Source: Diplosphaera chodatii (taxonomy: Eukaryota; Chlorophyta; Trebouxiophyceae; Prasiolales; Stichococcaceae). Taken from it: a stretch of 64,000 bases of DNA. Made by a program: the position numbers and the translations under genes. Location of the stretch: assembly GCA_032358165.1 (NCBI GenBank), contig JAALGY010000043.1, positions 1,364,001 to 1,428,000 on the forward strand, in the 5' to 3' direction. This document shows positions 46,901 through 59,400 of the stretch, in pieces (the stretch's first letter is position 1; every line of letters starts with the position of its first letter). The notes under the pieces were generated by a model. That model saw nothing but the letters and a program-made list of their open reading frames with translations, had not been told where the DNA came from and did not search any database.

Positions 46901-47598
46901 CTGGGGCGGCGCCGGGGGGGCGCCGGCGGGCTGCGGGGCGCCGGGCGCCGCCGCGTGCTGGCCCAGGGCGTCGGCCGGGGGCCGGGGCTGCGCCGCGCGG
47001 GGCGCCTCCGCGGCCGCGGCCTGGGCGGCCGCCAGCGCCTGCGCGCGGCCGCCGTGCTGCGGCGGCTGGATCGCGCCCACGCCGCCCTCCATGTCCATCG
47101 CGTCCGAGGAGGAGCTGCGCTTGCCGTCCGGGTAGAACAGCAGCACCTGGGGAGTATGACACGATGGCTCTGCAGCATGCAACGTGGTGGTGATGCGCTG
47201 GCGCAGGGTTGCCCCGCTGCCTGAGGAAAGGGTTCAAATCCCTTAAGGTTGTACTCACCCACTCGTGGCCGCCCACGGTGAAGCGCTCGCTGGCGATGGG
47301 CTCGCCATCGCCTATGCCCTTGACCAGGCTGTATCCCACGATGGTGTGCTCATGCTCGCCTGTGACAACAGTAGGATCAGCAGTGAACGTGGCAGTCATC
47401 ACCTGCAACACAAACAGCCACGTGCTGCTGCACAGCAGGGATGTCAGTACCGCCTGCGCAGGCGCTGCATGCACACTCCCAAGGAACGTCATATGACCGG
47501 AGGCCTGAGGCCGCACCTGTGATGGTATCTGTCACGGTCCTAGACGTCGAGCGCCACGATCTGTCCGGGCTGGCTGCCTGCCCCTCAGCGGGCGGCAT
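43901..47598 (-). CDS. MATH-BTB (BPM-type) protein with a large Pro/Gln/Ala-rich insert
   Basis: Predicted substrate adaptor for CUL3 ubiquitin ligase. Minus-strand exons: 47598-47517, 47359-47259, 47146-46529, 46359-46194, 45975-45902, 45775-45569, 45426-45310, 45132-44995, 44808-44695, 44541-44383 and 44248-43901, phase-consistent, about 707 residues. MATH begins SRTVTDTITGEHEHTIVGYS, then LVKGIGDGEPIASERFTVGG and HEWVLLFYPDGK. A 206-residue Pro/Gln/His/Ala block fills exon 3 before MATH resumes: YAALFVALIGEGADPQ, FHRFTLVDQS and KFVRRSTLENPANGYLLND. BTB starts MHALLESGAGADVTFKVEDE and continues PVFKALLGGGMREGKEDQ and FRALLHFAYTDALPE; a BACK-like helix set (LLVAADRFQLPRLRGICE) follows. The last exon ends in an Ala/Pro-rich tail. 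The exon ending at 44383 seems to use a GC donor; a GT alternative is at 44356. Confidence 0.92.
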
Positions 47599-48856
47599 CA
47601 CCGCCGCAGCGGCCTGCTCTGGAGCCGCCAGACTGCCCGCCCTTGCCTCGTGCCACTGAACTAGTGCGGTTTTGAGACTGTAACAGCCGCTGCGTGAGAG
47701 GCGAGGTTCGCCTCAGCCTGCCTTGGGTGCCTGCAGCAAAGGGTGCAGGACTTGTCAGTAGGGGCAGACAACGGCAAACCAGGGCGTCAGCCAGTACGCT
47801 GCCCGCCGCTGGCATCATGTTTGACTTCAGGACTCGGCTGGACAGGCACAGCATGTCCCTGGCAGCCTACTACACGCAAGAAGCTCCCTGACGTGAACAT
47901 TGCGTTTGTGTGGCTTTACAGCAGCTCGGCCCGGCCGTGCTGGTCTGATCAACGATTCGTCTTGCAGGCAGCGACAACGGACCGCTTCGCTTCAAACGAC
48001 TAGCGCAGCAGCCGCAGGCCTCAGCCCAGGCACTGGCCCGCTCATATACGCGCTCACCTCGCGCGCTCCCCTGGTATCCCAACGCACTGCGCACAGCGCG
48101 CCGCGCCCGCGTGATGATACTGCTCACTGCCTCTGGCGAGCTTGCTTTGCAGGCTGCTGAGAAATTTGCTGTCTCAGGCAAAACAGGGGATGGACTGGCG
48201 GTGCAGTAGGGCGCAACTTACTTCCTTTCGCGGGAGGCTCGTCTTCACTTGAGAGGCAAGTCTACGTGACCGGCACCTGAGATGAAGTCCCGCCTTTCCG
48301 GATGGGAACCATGCATCATGAGAAGTCTGCTGCTTCTCTGCAAGACTGCAAGACTGGCATACAGGACAGTGGGCGCTGCACATATTGGTCATACGCACAG
48401 GTGCATCTATCGACTGCGGCACACAGCTGCTAAGCTTCAGGGCGTTCTGAGGCCCTGTCGTTGCAGGTCCTAGCAGCTGGTTGCTATACGTTGCCTCAGC
48501 GTGCGGTTTTGCCACCCCACCGCATGCTGAGCACCACCTCTTGCTGCTTGGAGAATCTCGGTTTGAGCTGCGGCACGCGGTGCATCAGCTGTAGGCTACT
48601 GCGCAGCGAGCTGCGCATGTGATCTGTGCTTGCGCGAGATCATCCTTTTGCTGGTGTAACCAACCGCGCTACCCTGCTGCACTTCTGTTTCTGTCGGATA
48701 CCCTGGCCAGCTCGTCGCAACCGTGGGAGGGAGCAAAGTCATATAACAGGCCAAGTATCAACAGTGCTAGGGCGCGGCGACGACCCCCCGTTCTGAAGTG
48801 CCGCAGACCGCCGCAGAGCGCATACTCGAAATGAGACACCGCTGCAGCTGACACAC
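47599..48856. other. Divergent intergenic region
   Basis: About 1.26 kb between the starts of the MATH-BTB gene and the TFIIS-M/SPOC gene. A CATATAAC sequence near 48738, about 120 bases before the second gene's ATG, could be a TATA-like element. Small ORFs present are unbiased. Confidence 0.4.
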
Positions 48857-51800
48857 ATGAGCATGGGTGAACGTGCAAAACGGCAGTTGAAAGAGGTCAA
48901 GCGCTTCGACCCAGATGGTGAGCGGCCTCGTGCCTCATTGGAAAGTGGCAGCCAAAGGCCATCAGCCCATCTGATGCCCACCTTGCAATTGCACGGCGTC
49001 CTGCCCCTTCTCCTGTCGTTCAAGTCTCATTGTGCGCGTACCATACGTACAACTCAGCCAGTTGGTGCCGTCACGCCACATGGCGTGGCCTTGTGGCTTG
49101 GCAATAATGTCTGGTCCTGTTGGATCGAGTACCGCAATGCCCTGGGGACGGCGACGTGCGCCGCTGATCAGCTTGAGCATCTGACAGCATGGCAGCGTGC
49201 GTTGCAGAGGTGGAGGATGCCACCAAGAAGGCGCGTCGCAAAACAAAGGTGTTTCGAAAGCTCAAGCGGCGCGACATCACGGGCGAGCTGTTGGAGGCCA
49301 CGGTGCACATCGTCTGGCCCGACAACGGCGCCTGGTATGGTGCCACCGTCAAGCAGGTCAGCCGACGTTACGTACAAGCACAATTTTGAGGCCCACTGTT
49401 GCAGCATGCATGCGGTCTTCGCCTGCAGCAGCGTGTATCAGATGTGTGCATGAAATGACACTGTTGGTGTCTGCTTGCAGCTGAAGGTGCGGCAGCTGTG
49501 GGCAGAGGTCGAGTACACGGTGACAGGGGAGGTGGAGCAGCTGGATCTGGGGGAGCTCATCAATGATGGCCAGATAGCGATAGGTGCGGTCACACCTGTT
49601 GGCATGCTGCATTGCACATGCGCCTCCAGCTGGGTCCCGGGCTCAGGCACCGGTCAAGTGTACAGTGCCTGCAGAGCTTGCACAAAAGAATCCCGCTGCT
49701 TTGCATGCCAGTGCCTGCTGTTTGACAGTGGGTGTTTCCTGCATGCAGTCGAGGAGCGGCCTCCGGGGCACGAGTGCAGCAAGGATGAGGTCGCATACGA
49801 AGCAGCGCTCAAGGACACTGACATCGTGGCGGCGGAGGACGGAGGCGGCCGCGACAGGTCCCCAGACTACGAAGACGAAATGGACGACGAGGACGAGGAG
49901 CAGGACGAGGCCGATGACGAGGCGGATGACAGCAGCGGCGAGTCCGCCGACCTGGAGGACGCTGTCGCCCGCCGCAAGGGTGACGGCAGGCCCAGCGTGC
50001 TGTACATCCTGCAAATTGCTGCAAGGAGCTCCACAGTAGGGCCTCAAGTCTCCAGATGGTCCTTCGCTTCAGGGCCCACAGAGCTCTGGCAAACTGCCGG
50101 CCGGCAACACAGCATGTGCTCTGTGTGTAGGATTGCCATTCAGCTCTGAAGATGCAAACCTGTGCATTCGCTGCAGGCAAGCGGAGGCGGGGCAATCCAG
50201 AGGCACTGGCGCGGCTGGCAAAGCGCGCAAAGCCAGCAGATTATGATGACGAGGAGCCTGCAGACCAGCCGCAGGTTGATGCTTTCCCCTTTTGTGTTGC
50301 CACTTCACATGCTAGTGCTTCCAATCGACAGCACGCGCCATCATTGCTCAGCAGAGGTACGTGTGGATATGCGAATGCAGGCAAATAATGATGATGATGA
50401 GGAGGGGTATGGGGCAGCGGAGCAAAATTCGCAGCAATTCTTTGCGTCGGTCATGGGGAACAAGCAGCATCAGCAGCCGGCGCAGCATTTGGCAAAGTTG
50501 TATGGCGCCCAGCCTTCTGCGAGACCGAAGCCGGTGCACAGGCCGCCGCCGCCGCCAGTGACACAGACCAAGAGCTTCAAGCCCTTTGGAGGTTCAGACA
50601 GTGTACTACGGGGCAAGGTACGAACCAGCAGCAATGCTATTCGGAGCAGGCCCTTTGCTCGGCTGGACACAATATGCAACATGCAGCATTGGTGCAAGTT
50701 CCAGACTGCTGCTGTACACACCGCAGCTGGCAGTCCAGGCTTCCCAGCTGGCGCAGGGTGGCATCCACCAACGTTGGGCGGTGTTCCGCGCTGCAGGTGC
50801 GGGAGCAGCTGCAGGGCCCGCTGAAGACGGCCGCTGAGGAGCTGGCCCGGGAGGATGGCACCGAGGAGAACGCCCAGCCGTCGCCCGCGCAGGTGGCCAT
50901 GGCTGTGGAGGCGGCCATGCACACCCTCTTCGGTGAGCAGCTGGAAACACCTTTTGCATGCGTGCAGCCACTGTACAGCGACCCGTGCTGGCCCGTGAAC
51001 AGATGCAAACATAGTTTTGTAGATGATTCCTGCACCGTGGACGCCCATCTGCCCAGTATTGAGGCAGCTTCTGACTTTACCTGGCAGGCGGCACCAACGC
51101 CCAGTACAAGTCCAAGGCGCGCGCGCTGCTGTTCAACCTGCGCGACTCCAACAACCCGCAGCTCCGCGGCCGCGTGCTGGCGGGCGACATCAAGCCCGGC
51201 GCCCTGGTGCAGATGACCTCCGAGGAGCTCGCGTCCAAGGTGCCGGCCGCCGTGCTGTGACCGGTCACAACAAGCAGCTGATCGTTGATTGTTTCAGCCG
51301 GAAACAGATCTGCATCATGCGCATGCTGTCCGCTGGTCCTCGCTGACGTAGCTGGAGCAACCCTCCATCCCTGCGCGCCGCACCAGGAGCTCAGCCAGTG
51401 GCGGCAGCAGCGGGCGCAGGAGGCGCTCAAGGCATCGGTGCTGGACGAGGAGGCTGCCGCGCAGTTCTCCACCGCCGCGGCGCTGGCGCAGAAGGAGAAG
51501 GAGAAGCAGGCCGGTCGTCGCGCCGGCCAGGCGGCCGCGCCTGGCGGCGATGTGCAAGGGGTGAGCTCAGCAAGAGATCAGCAGCCGCACGCTCCTGCGG
51601 CACTGATGCCTGTGGCGTCCTATCGTCACATGACCAATGGCCTGCTTGCATGTTGAGCCCTGGCATGGTAGCATGGTGACCGTCCTGACTGCTTGCTGCA
51701 TGTGGATGGCAGGGGCGTGACGGAGTTGCGGGCAACCACGGTGGGCAGGCAGGCGAGGAGCGCCCGACCGTCCTGCGCAGAGACTCCCTGTCGTCACCTA

Positions 51801-54800
51801 CCCACGCAGCAGGTGCGCAGCATCCCTGCTACTGTTCACAGCCCATGGCGCTGTCCATCATGCTGATGTCAGTGTGCAAGACGATGTTGAGCTGGACGTC
51901 ATCTGTACCCTGCAGGCGCGCCCACCTCATCGATGCGGGTGTCCAGCGGTGACGTCACGGGCGGCCTGCGTGCAGCAAGTGGGGATGTCGGGGCAGAGGC
52001 GCGCGGAAACAAGGCTACAGACTGGGCCAGCATCAAGGTGATGCCGTGCTGCTGCTGCGTTTGACAGAAGCAGAGGCTCAGCAGGCTGCACGTGCGGTTC
52101 GTGACGAATGCATGCCATCGACAGACTTCCATGCAACCAAGACCCCTGCTGCGCAGGCCCAAGCAGCGGTAGCAAAGGAGGAGGCTGCGCCGCAGTTTGA
52201 GGACTTTGAGGCCTTTGCCGGCCGCCGGACTGGGGACCAGAACGACCCGCAGGACCCCTGGTGCGCTGGGGTGGAACATCAACTGCTTGCTTGTGCCAAG
52301 GAGCTTGCTCCCCATCTTTGTATGGCTTGTGCGGCTTACCTGCTGCGGTGCAGCTGCGCAAGCGGATCCGTATGCAGCGCCGCTGCCGCACACACCATGT
52401 CTGCTGAATGAGCGGCCGCTGCTCTGCTGCTGCAGGCAGCCGGGCTCGCCGCTCAGCGGCGGCGAGCAGGGCGACCCCACCTCGCCGCCCCGCCCCGACT
52501 TCGAGCCCCTGGCGGAGGGCCCGCATGACGAGGGGCGGCTGGGCGACCAGGCGCGCTCCTCGTGCTGACTCCCACATCACCCTGCACGCTGGCGTCCTGG
52601 CGCCTTGGTCCAGCTGCGCCCACACACACCCATGACCCTTCAGTGGGACATTGCCGTTGTGCACATGATGGTGCCGGAGCTACCTTCCGCACCGTCCTTC
52701 AGGTGTGGGAGGGGCCCGTGCGTGGCCTCGACTCTGTCGGCACATTTGGCGCAGCGGGCTACACCATCCTGGGCAATGCTGACTGGAGCGAGCTGTTGGC
52801 CAACCCCGAGGTGCCTGAACAGAGTGAACACCGCTGCTTGTTGGCCTGACGGTGCTGCAATTGTGCATGACTAGACTTGACTACAGCATGGCGAGAGACT
52901 GCTGTGTGTGCTGCCACATACATGCACGGTGTCTGGTGCGCAGCCAATACAGATAACGCTGGTGTCTGCAGCTGACGGTAAAAGGGCTGGTGCGGCTGGA
53001 GAAGCTGGGGCCCTTCTTCGAGGAGCTGCGCTCGGCGTCGCGGCACCGCACCCTGTCGCTGGCTCTGCTGCGTGCCCCGCCCGACTCATCCCCCTCCGCC
53101 AACGGCCTCCTCGCCAAGGTGCCCCAACAGCCAGACCAGGGCTCCTTAGATACGTTGTGCACCCCCTGAGTCCCACTTTCACGTGACCACAAGGCGCAAG
53201 TGGAGCCGATGCTGTGGTCAAGTTGCACTGCAGGCTGCCAACATGTTCATGAAGAAGCGGCGGGCGGGCGTGGCGGAGCCGGCCGCCGGTCTGGAGGCCT
53301 ACTTCATACCGCCCGGCGCCCTGAGCGACGCCATGCTGCAGGTGCGCCTGTGTCAGACCCGGAGTTATGTCCAACTGGTTTGTTGACCTGAAGCGTCTGG
53401 CTGCTACTGGATGCTCCATCCTGGCAGAGAGGTCGGCCGAAGTGCTGGGGCAAGTCTGATTTTGGGCGGTCGGACTGCAAGCTCCAGAGTTACCGCATAG
53501 TCTTGTGCAAGAAGCTGATTGGAGGTTGCCTCTGTGATGCAGGCAGCACGCGAGGATGCACCGGCAGGAGCGCCGATGCCGCACCAGCTGGGCGGCGATG
53601 AGATGCTGCTCGCGATCGTGCACCCCAAGGTGCTCTATACGCCACGTGTGACAGTACCAAGCAACTGTTGCCTGGTGTGTGTTGTCTGCTGTCCTCTGGT
53701 GGAACGTCGATGCTCACAGCATTGCCTGGGATTGGGCAGGGATGGAAGGTCGCACTCAAGCAGCATGCGGAGCCTGCTTCTCAGTCAGAGTCTGCAGCAC
53801 TGCCCGCTGTGCCGCCAGTGTCTGGGCCTGCAGCAGCAGCAGCAACGAGCACCCCAGAAGCAGCTGCAGCTGTACCGCCGCCCCCACCATCGCCGTCGCC
53901 CGCCACAGTGCAGCCAGTTTCGCCAGCCGCCAGCAGCGCCGCACCAGCTGCATCCACCACAGCAGCGGGCGTGACAGCCGCCGACGCACGGCAGGCGGTG
54001 AGCGACCCGCGACAGGCAGCGACAGCCAGTGATCCCAGGAAGGCTGCAGCAGCCGACCCGCGAGCCAGTCCCCCAACAGTGGCCGTGCCCCCTGCCTCGG
54101 CTGCGGCGCCGCCGCCGCCACCGCCGCCAGCAACGTCGACGGCAACGCCAAAGGACACCAGCCTGTTGCTGGCAAGCATTCTCAACAGCGCCCAAGCGGC
54201 TAATGGCATCGCACCAAACGGTGCAGCGTCCAGCAGTGCGCCACAGCCAGGCAACAGCAGCAATCCTCCTCCAGGCCCCGCTGGTACACAGGCCACGGCC
54301 AGTGCTGCTGCCAGCATGCCGGCGCTGCCTGCAGGGCTCGACCTCTCCAGCATCTCGGCTCTTGCTGCTGCACTGGGTGTCGGCGGCAGCGCCCCTGGTG
54401 CCGCACAGCAGCCGCAGCCACCACCTGCCGCGCCCCAGCCAGGTTCACGACTTCTCAACCAGCCTTCTGCACTGCCAGTCTGCGCGCCTTGCCCTGCTCT
54501 ACGCTTTTGGTCAGTTGCCACGGCCGCTTCAGGACTTGCAACAGCCGAGAGTGTGCAACTAGAAGCTGGTGTTCCAATGCCCACAGCAGGACCAGATGCA
54601 GCTCGTGACCCAAGACGTGATCCGCGCATGGCGGCAGCTGTAGCGATGTCGGCACCGCCGCCGCCTCGGCCCGGCCCGCCCCCGCCCGTGGGGCACGTCG
54701 CAGGACCCCCCGGCCCAGGTGTGCTGACGCCATCCCCTCATGATGGCGATGACATGATACCACATCTAGTGCGCATGGCATGGTGCTGTGCACAAGCACA

Positions 54801-55219
54801 GGGTGTGGCTCTGTCCATGCGCCCCGTGAGCGGTGTGAGCCGTCCGCACATGCCCACCGGTGTGTCTGCCCCGATCATCAAGCGCATCGCCCCCCGCGCC
54901 CTCCTGTGCAGGGTCGCCGCCGCCGCAGCACCAGCAGTGGCCGGGCCGCCCGCCGGCGCCCATCACCCTCCCGCCGCCCGGGCCCCCGGGGGCCCGGCCG
55001 CCGCCGCCCCACGGCAACCCGCAGCAGCAGCAGCGGCCGCCGGGGCTGCCGCCGCCGCGCATGGGCCCCCGCCCCATGCAGCGGGCGCCGCCGCTGGGCC
55101 CCGGCGACCCCCAGCACCCGCAGCACCCGCCCCGGGGCGGGCCCAGGCAGCCGCCCCCGCCGCCACGGGGCCGGGGCCGAGGCGGCAGGCCGAATGGCGG
55201 GCGCGGCGGCAGCTGGTAG
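48857..55219 (+). CDS. Tudor-like / TFIIS-central (TFS2M) / SPOC domain transcription regulator
   Basis: Probable RNA polymerase II-associated nuclear protein. Twenty exons: 48857-48917, 49208-49356, 49481-49583, 49749-49979, 50177-50274, 50381-50617, 50797-50932, 51088-51239, 51387-51560, 51713-51812, 51916-52037, 52157-52260, 52436-52550, 52703-52810, 52972-53118, 53234-53341, 53543-53629, 53761-54442, 54590-54718, 54912-55219. They give 1116 residues in phase. Residues 21-105 look Tudor-like (EATVHIVWPDNGAWYGATVK, then VEQLDLGELINDGQIAI). An acidic stretch and a nuclear signal GKRRRGNPEALARLAKRAK follow. TFS2M (about 294-410) has GGTNAQYKSKARALLFNLRD, RVLAGDIKPGALVQMTSEEL and ASKELSQWR. 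SPOC (about 595-744) starts VWEGPVRGL and includes LVRLEKLGPFFEELRSASR and DEMLLAIVHPK. The tail repeats SDPR/ADPR/RDPR motifs and ends in Pro/Gln and RGRGRGGRPNGGRGGSW. Plant relatives and DIDO/PHF3/BYE1 share TFS2M plus SPOC. No PHD finger was found. Confidence 0.9.
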
Positions 55220-56483
55220 ATGTGGTGGTTAAAAGAGTTAGTAGCCATGTGTTGACCGTTGCGCAGTTGAGGCGGAGGTTTTGCACCAGTGACCCTGGAG
55301 AATCGTGCAGCATCACCGATGGGACAGGGACCCTGATGGTAGTACAAGACGGTGTCGTGATCAGGCGGAAACCTTCCAGACCCCGCCCGTGGGCGAAAAC
55401 AGCAGAGCTTCCTCACCAAGCTTTCGCGATTCGGAGATCCAGGAAATCGCGCTGCATAATATTTGATTGCATGACTCCACCCGCTTCGACCGTGTAGCAC
55501 CTGCGCATACGAATGCTTTGCACCAGAGACGGACCCGGGCGCGGGTCTCAGGCAGAGCCGTTCTGGGCAGGGGCTGTGCCGCTTGGCGACTGACAATACC
55601 AAAACCGCCGCAGCAGCCGGCAGCGGCAGCTGGCAGCGCATGGCGGAGCTGGCGTCCGGCGCAGCAAACGCCGCGGCTATCATGGCGGCACGGGTGAGTC
55701 GCGTGATCGGGGCCGCGCCCGGCACGCTCCAGCGGCCCGGGCATGTGGGGAAGTTGCCTGCCAAGTGTCGTAGTGCCTTGGGCGATGCGCCGGCGCCGGG
55801 CCGCGTGTCCGCCGCCTGCTGTGCTGCCAGCTCTGATCAGCTGGCAGCTGCAGGCTGTGTCTGCGGCGGGCCACGTCGCGCGAGGCAGAAAGGCCGAAAA
55901 GGGCACTGGTGGGGGTCTGCAGTGGGACAGTGCAACGGCGGTTCCGCCACGGCCTGTGTGCCTCAGGCTCCGTGCCCAACACACGAGCTCAGTCTCAGCA
56001 GTCGTTTGCTCATGGCGGGGCGCCCCCTGGGCTGATCTGTGTGCCGGGGAGGTTGCTGGGCGCCAGGGACGACCCTGTGTCTTTTTCCCGAAAGCACTTT
56101 TTGCCGGGGAGCCCCAACCGCCGGCACGGCACAGGGCTAGCCGCTTGAGCGATGTGCTGGGAGTTGCTGCTGCAGGAGCAGCGGGTACTCGCATGCCGTC
56201 AGCAGTTTTCCATGACAGATCTTCTAGAACCGAAGCCGAAGCATTTGTTGTAGTGTGACGCAACTTTCCCGGCGCACGGTCGCGCCAGGTCCGGCCCGCC
56301 TGACATGGGCCGTGGGCGTTCTTTTGAGTCCATTGAGACGCCTTTGCTGCCGGGCCGCGGCCTCAGGACGGACCCAGCGCCGCAAGGACAGCCGACTTCA
56401 CCTCAGGTGGTAGGAGAAGGCTGAGCTGGCACGGCGCCACAATTATCACGCCGGCCGCTGATCACGCTGAGTCATGGTGCCGC
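55220..56483. other. Intergenic region, GC-rich, with spurious long ORFs
   Basis: About 1.26 kb before the CCCH gene. A plus-strand piece around 55640-55692 (MAELASGAANAAAIMAAR, then GTGAGT) could be a leader exon. The 300-residue minus-strand ORF across this stretch is judged compositional (see rejected). No RNA gene or repeat found. Confidence 0.4.
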
Positions 56484-59400
56484 ATGATCTCGCAGGGCGA
56501 GGCAGATCTGGACGACGACGCTCCGCTCTTCGGCACCGATGACTTCCGCATGTTCCAGATGAAGGTGAGCGCTCAAACTGCCTGCGGTGCTGCGTACCAC
56601 GCATACTGCTGGTACAACAATTGTGTGGCCAGGCAGCTGACTGCATGTACAGGCGGTGGGTGCGCTGCAAACTGCTTCCCTGTCCTGGCCCCCGCAGATC
56701 CAGCCCTGCGCCAAGCGCTTTGTGCACGACTGGGTGACGTGCCCCTTCAGCCACCCGGGCGAAAAGGCCAAGCGCCGTGACCCACGCTACTTTGTGTACA
56801 CCGGCATTGCTTGCCCCAGCATGAAGAAGGTGCGCACTGGGTTGCCGCTTCTGCAATAGGATTCGCATGCCGTCAGCAAGGTGGCCTGCTGGGCTTCGTG
56901 GTAGCATGAGAGCCTACAATGTTTGATCGATCGATGCAGGCTGGCGCCTGCCCACGTGGCGAGAAGTGTCCATACGCACACAACGTCTTCGAGTACTGGC
57001 TCCACCCCACAAGGTGCAGCTGCTGACACCACTAGCACATCTTGCTCACATACTTTGACAGCGCGTTCACCACAATCTCCTGATTGAGACTGAGTGCAGA
57101 CGCCCACCGTGCGTACCAAGCAGGTACCGGACGCAGCTGTGCAACGACGGCATGGGCTGCCGCCGCCGCGTGTGCTTCTTCGCGCACAGCCTGGCGCAGC
57201 TGCGGGTGCCGGCGACCAAGCCCTTCGTGCCGCCCGAGGTGCTGGCCGCCCTGGAGGGGCCGCAGCCCGCCAGCCCCGCCGCCGTGCGCTCCTCAACCCC
57301 CATGCTCCCTGGACTGGGCAACCACCGCCTCCTGCACACATGAGATGTCGGCTCAGAGCTGGACATGTCACCTTGTGTGCTCATCGGTACCCAGTCCAGA
57401 AATTGTGTCTGCTCTGTGCAGATGGCGGCGGTGTCGGAGGCGATGAAGCGCATAAGCGACTCCTGGCAGGCGGGCAGCCGCCGCGCCGACCAGCCCCCGC
57501 AGTCGCAGCCCCACGACTCGGAAGCAGCCCAGGTGCTGAGCTCGCTGCATCAGGCTAAACAGTGTGCTGCTGACCACAGCAGCCTATGGCAACCCCTCTG
57601 ATGATTTTCCGTGTCGTACCTCCCGAACTCTCTCGCATTATGCTGGCCCGCCTTGCCCTCAGACCATACATGTGCATTTCCGCTTCCTACCCGAGTCCTT
57701 TGCACGTTTGCACTGCACCAAACTGCTCCGCTTTGTGGTCTGCAGATTGAGTCGCGCATGCTGGAGCACCTGTGCGGCGGGGCGCCCGCGGAGCAGGTGG
57801 TGCAGCAGCTGCGGGCGACCAGCGAGGATGCGCTCACCTCCGACGCCGCCCTGCAGGTGCTGCTGCCTGGAAGCCACGCTTCTGGCTGCCTGTGCTGCAC
57901 TCCACACGCGTGGAGTGATGCCCTACTTTGCTGCATTAGGTGTGCGGGATCTGACATGACATTGCCGCGTCACACGGGTCGTTGTGCCGGATCCACTGCT
58001 GACGCTGCCTGTCAGCGGGTGCAGGCGCGCCTGGCAGGGGCTCTGGCAGCGATCAAGCGCTCGCGCTCGGCGGACGACGGGCAGGACGCGCTGATCCAGA
58101 TGCTGCAGGGCATGCTGAGCAATGCTGCACAGCAGCAGCATGCCGACCAGGTGGGCGATGCATCCAGAGTCTGCAAGTTGCTTGTGTTGCTCACTGTATG
58201 CAGGAGTTAGTGAGTAGGTGGGCCTTGCAGGCATGCATTGGCTGATCACGAAATGTGCTGCAGGGTTACGAGGGCGGTGACATGCACAGCTCCAGCGCCA
58301 GCAACCTGTGGGACCCGCAGCAGCAGCTGTTGCAGCAGGCGCAGCAGGCCGCGCAGCTGCAGCAGCTGCAGCATGCTCAGGTGGGGGGGTGCCTGATGAC
58401 TGCACCACTGGATGTGTGCCATGGTCATTCCATGCCTGTACTTGGCAGTCTGGCAGAAGCAGCTTCCTGGAGGTGAACCTGCCGGCCCGTTGTCGAGCTC
58501 TGCTCCGATTGTCAAGCAGCAGCGCTCAGGTTGCACCTGTGACTGTGCAGGCGCAGCTGTATGCGCACAAGAACCCCGGCAGCGCCGAGTGGCCGATGGG
58601 CAATGGAGCCGGGCAGGAGCCGCAGGGGACTGCCTGGCGACGCACCACGCACAGCCTCCCCGCGCTGCGGGAGGACAGCGGCAGCGGCGGCGCCGGCAGC
58701 GGCAGCCCCAGCCTGGACTACACCCAGGGCAGCGGCATCCACCCCGCCAAGGTGCCAGATTGCAGCCGGTCACCGTGCTAGATGTTTATGCATGCTGTCT
58801 TCCTGTGCGAGCGTCTTGTCGGAAACCGGCACAGTGTCCCCATACTGCTGCTCAAGCGCTTCATCGCGTGTCTGCAGCTCCAGTCGCTGCTGGGCTCTGC
58901 TGCGGCGTCCGCCTCCAGCTCCTACTCCTCTGGTGGCCGGCCCCTTACCCCCACCGCCGCCGAGGAATATGCCAGGTGCTGCTGCTATGTGCTGCTCCTC
59001 AGCCAGCTGGTGTGCATCGATAGGAGTGATGTGCTGAGGGTAAGGGAAGTGCTGTCTGTGCATCGGATCGACAGTAGCGCTGTCTGCATGTGCAGCTGGG
59101 TCGCGGCTGGGGGCTACGATGCATCGCAGCGGCGCTCTCTGCAGTACGACGCACGACCGGGGCCCGCACGCGGCCACTACCCCCGCCGCCGCTCATTGCA
59201 GGTGATTTCAGGAGTGTATGCAACAATAATTGCCCCCTCCTTTAAGAAACATAGCATTGACATTCAGGCCTGTTCCCCGAGCACCAACCTGCAGCAAACG
59301 CTGCAGGTGGAGGACTGGCGGGCGGCACCCAACAACCCCTTTGCGCGTGCATCCGACCAGTGGGGCTATGAGGCTGGCGTGTATGCCCCGGTGCCCCTGC

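Noticed and set aside
47227..47247. tRNA-like T arm (AAGGG-TTCAAAT-CCCTT)
   Set aside because: A perfect T-arm hairpin, but the upstream sequence does not form a matching acceptor stem or anticodon arm. It lies in a MATH-BTB intron.
46136..47262. Long ORFs over the MATH-BTB gene: a 362-residue plus-strand frame and 368- and 340-residue alternative minus-strand frames
   Set aside because: They are frame shadows of the GC-rich Pro/Gln/Ala exon. Only the frame with VLLFYPDGK joins in phase to flanking MATH exons.
55361..56263. 300-residue minus-strand ORF in the spacer before the CCCH gene
   Set aside because: Composition-driven: Arg/Pro/Ala/Ser-rich, no recognisable block, no splice structure like its neighbours, in a GC-rich region where stops are rare.
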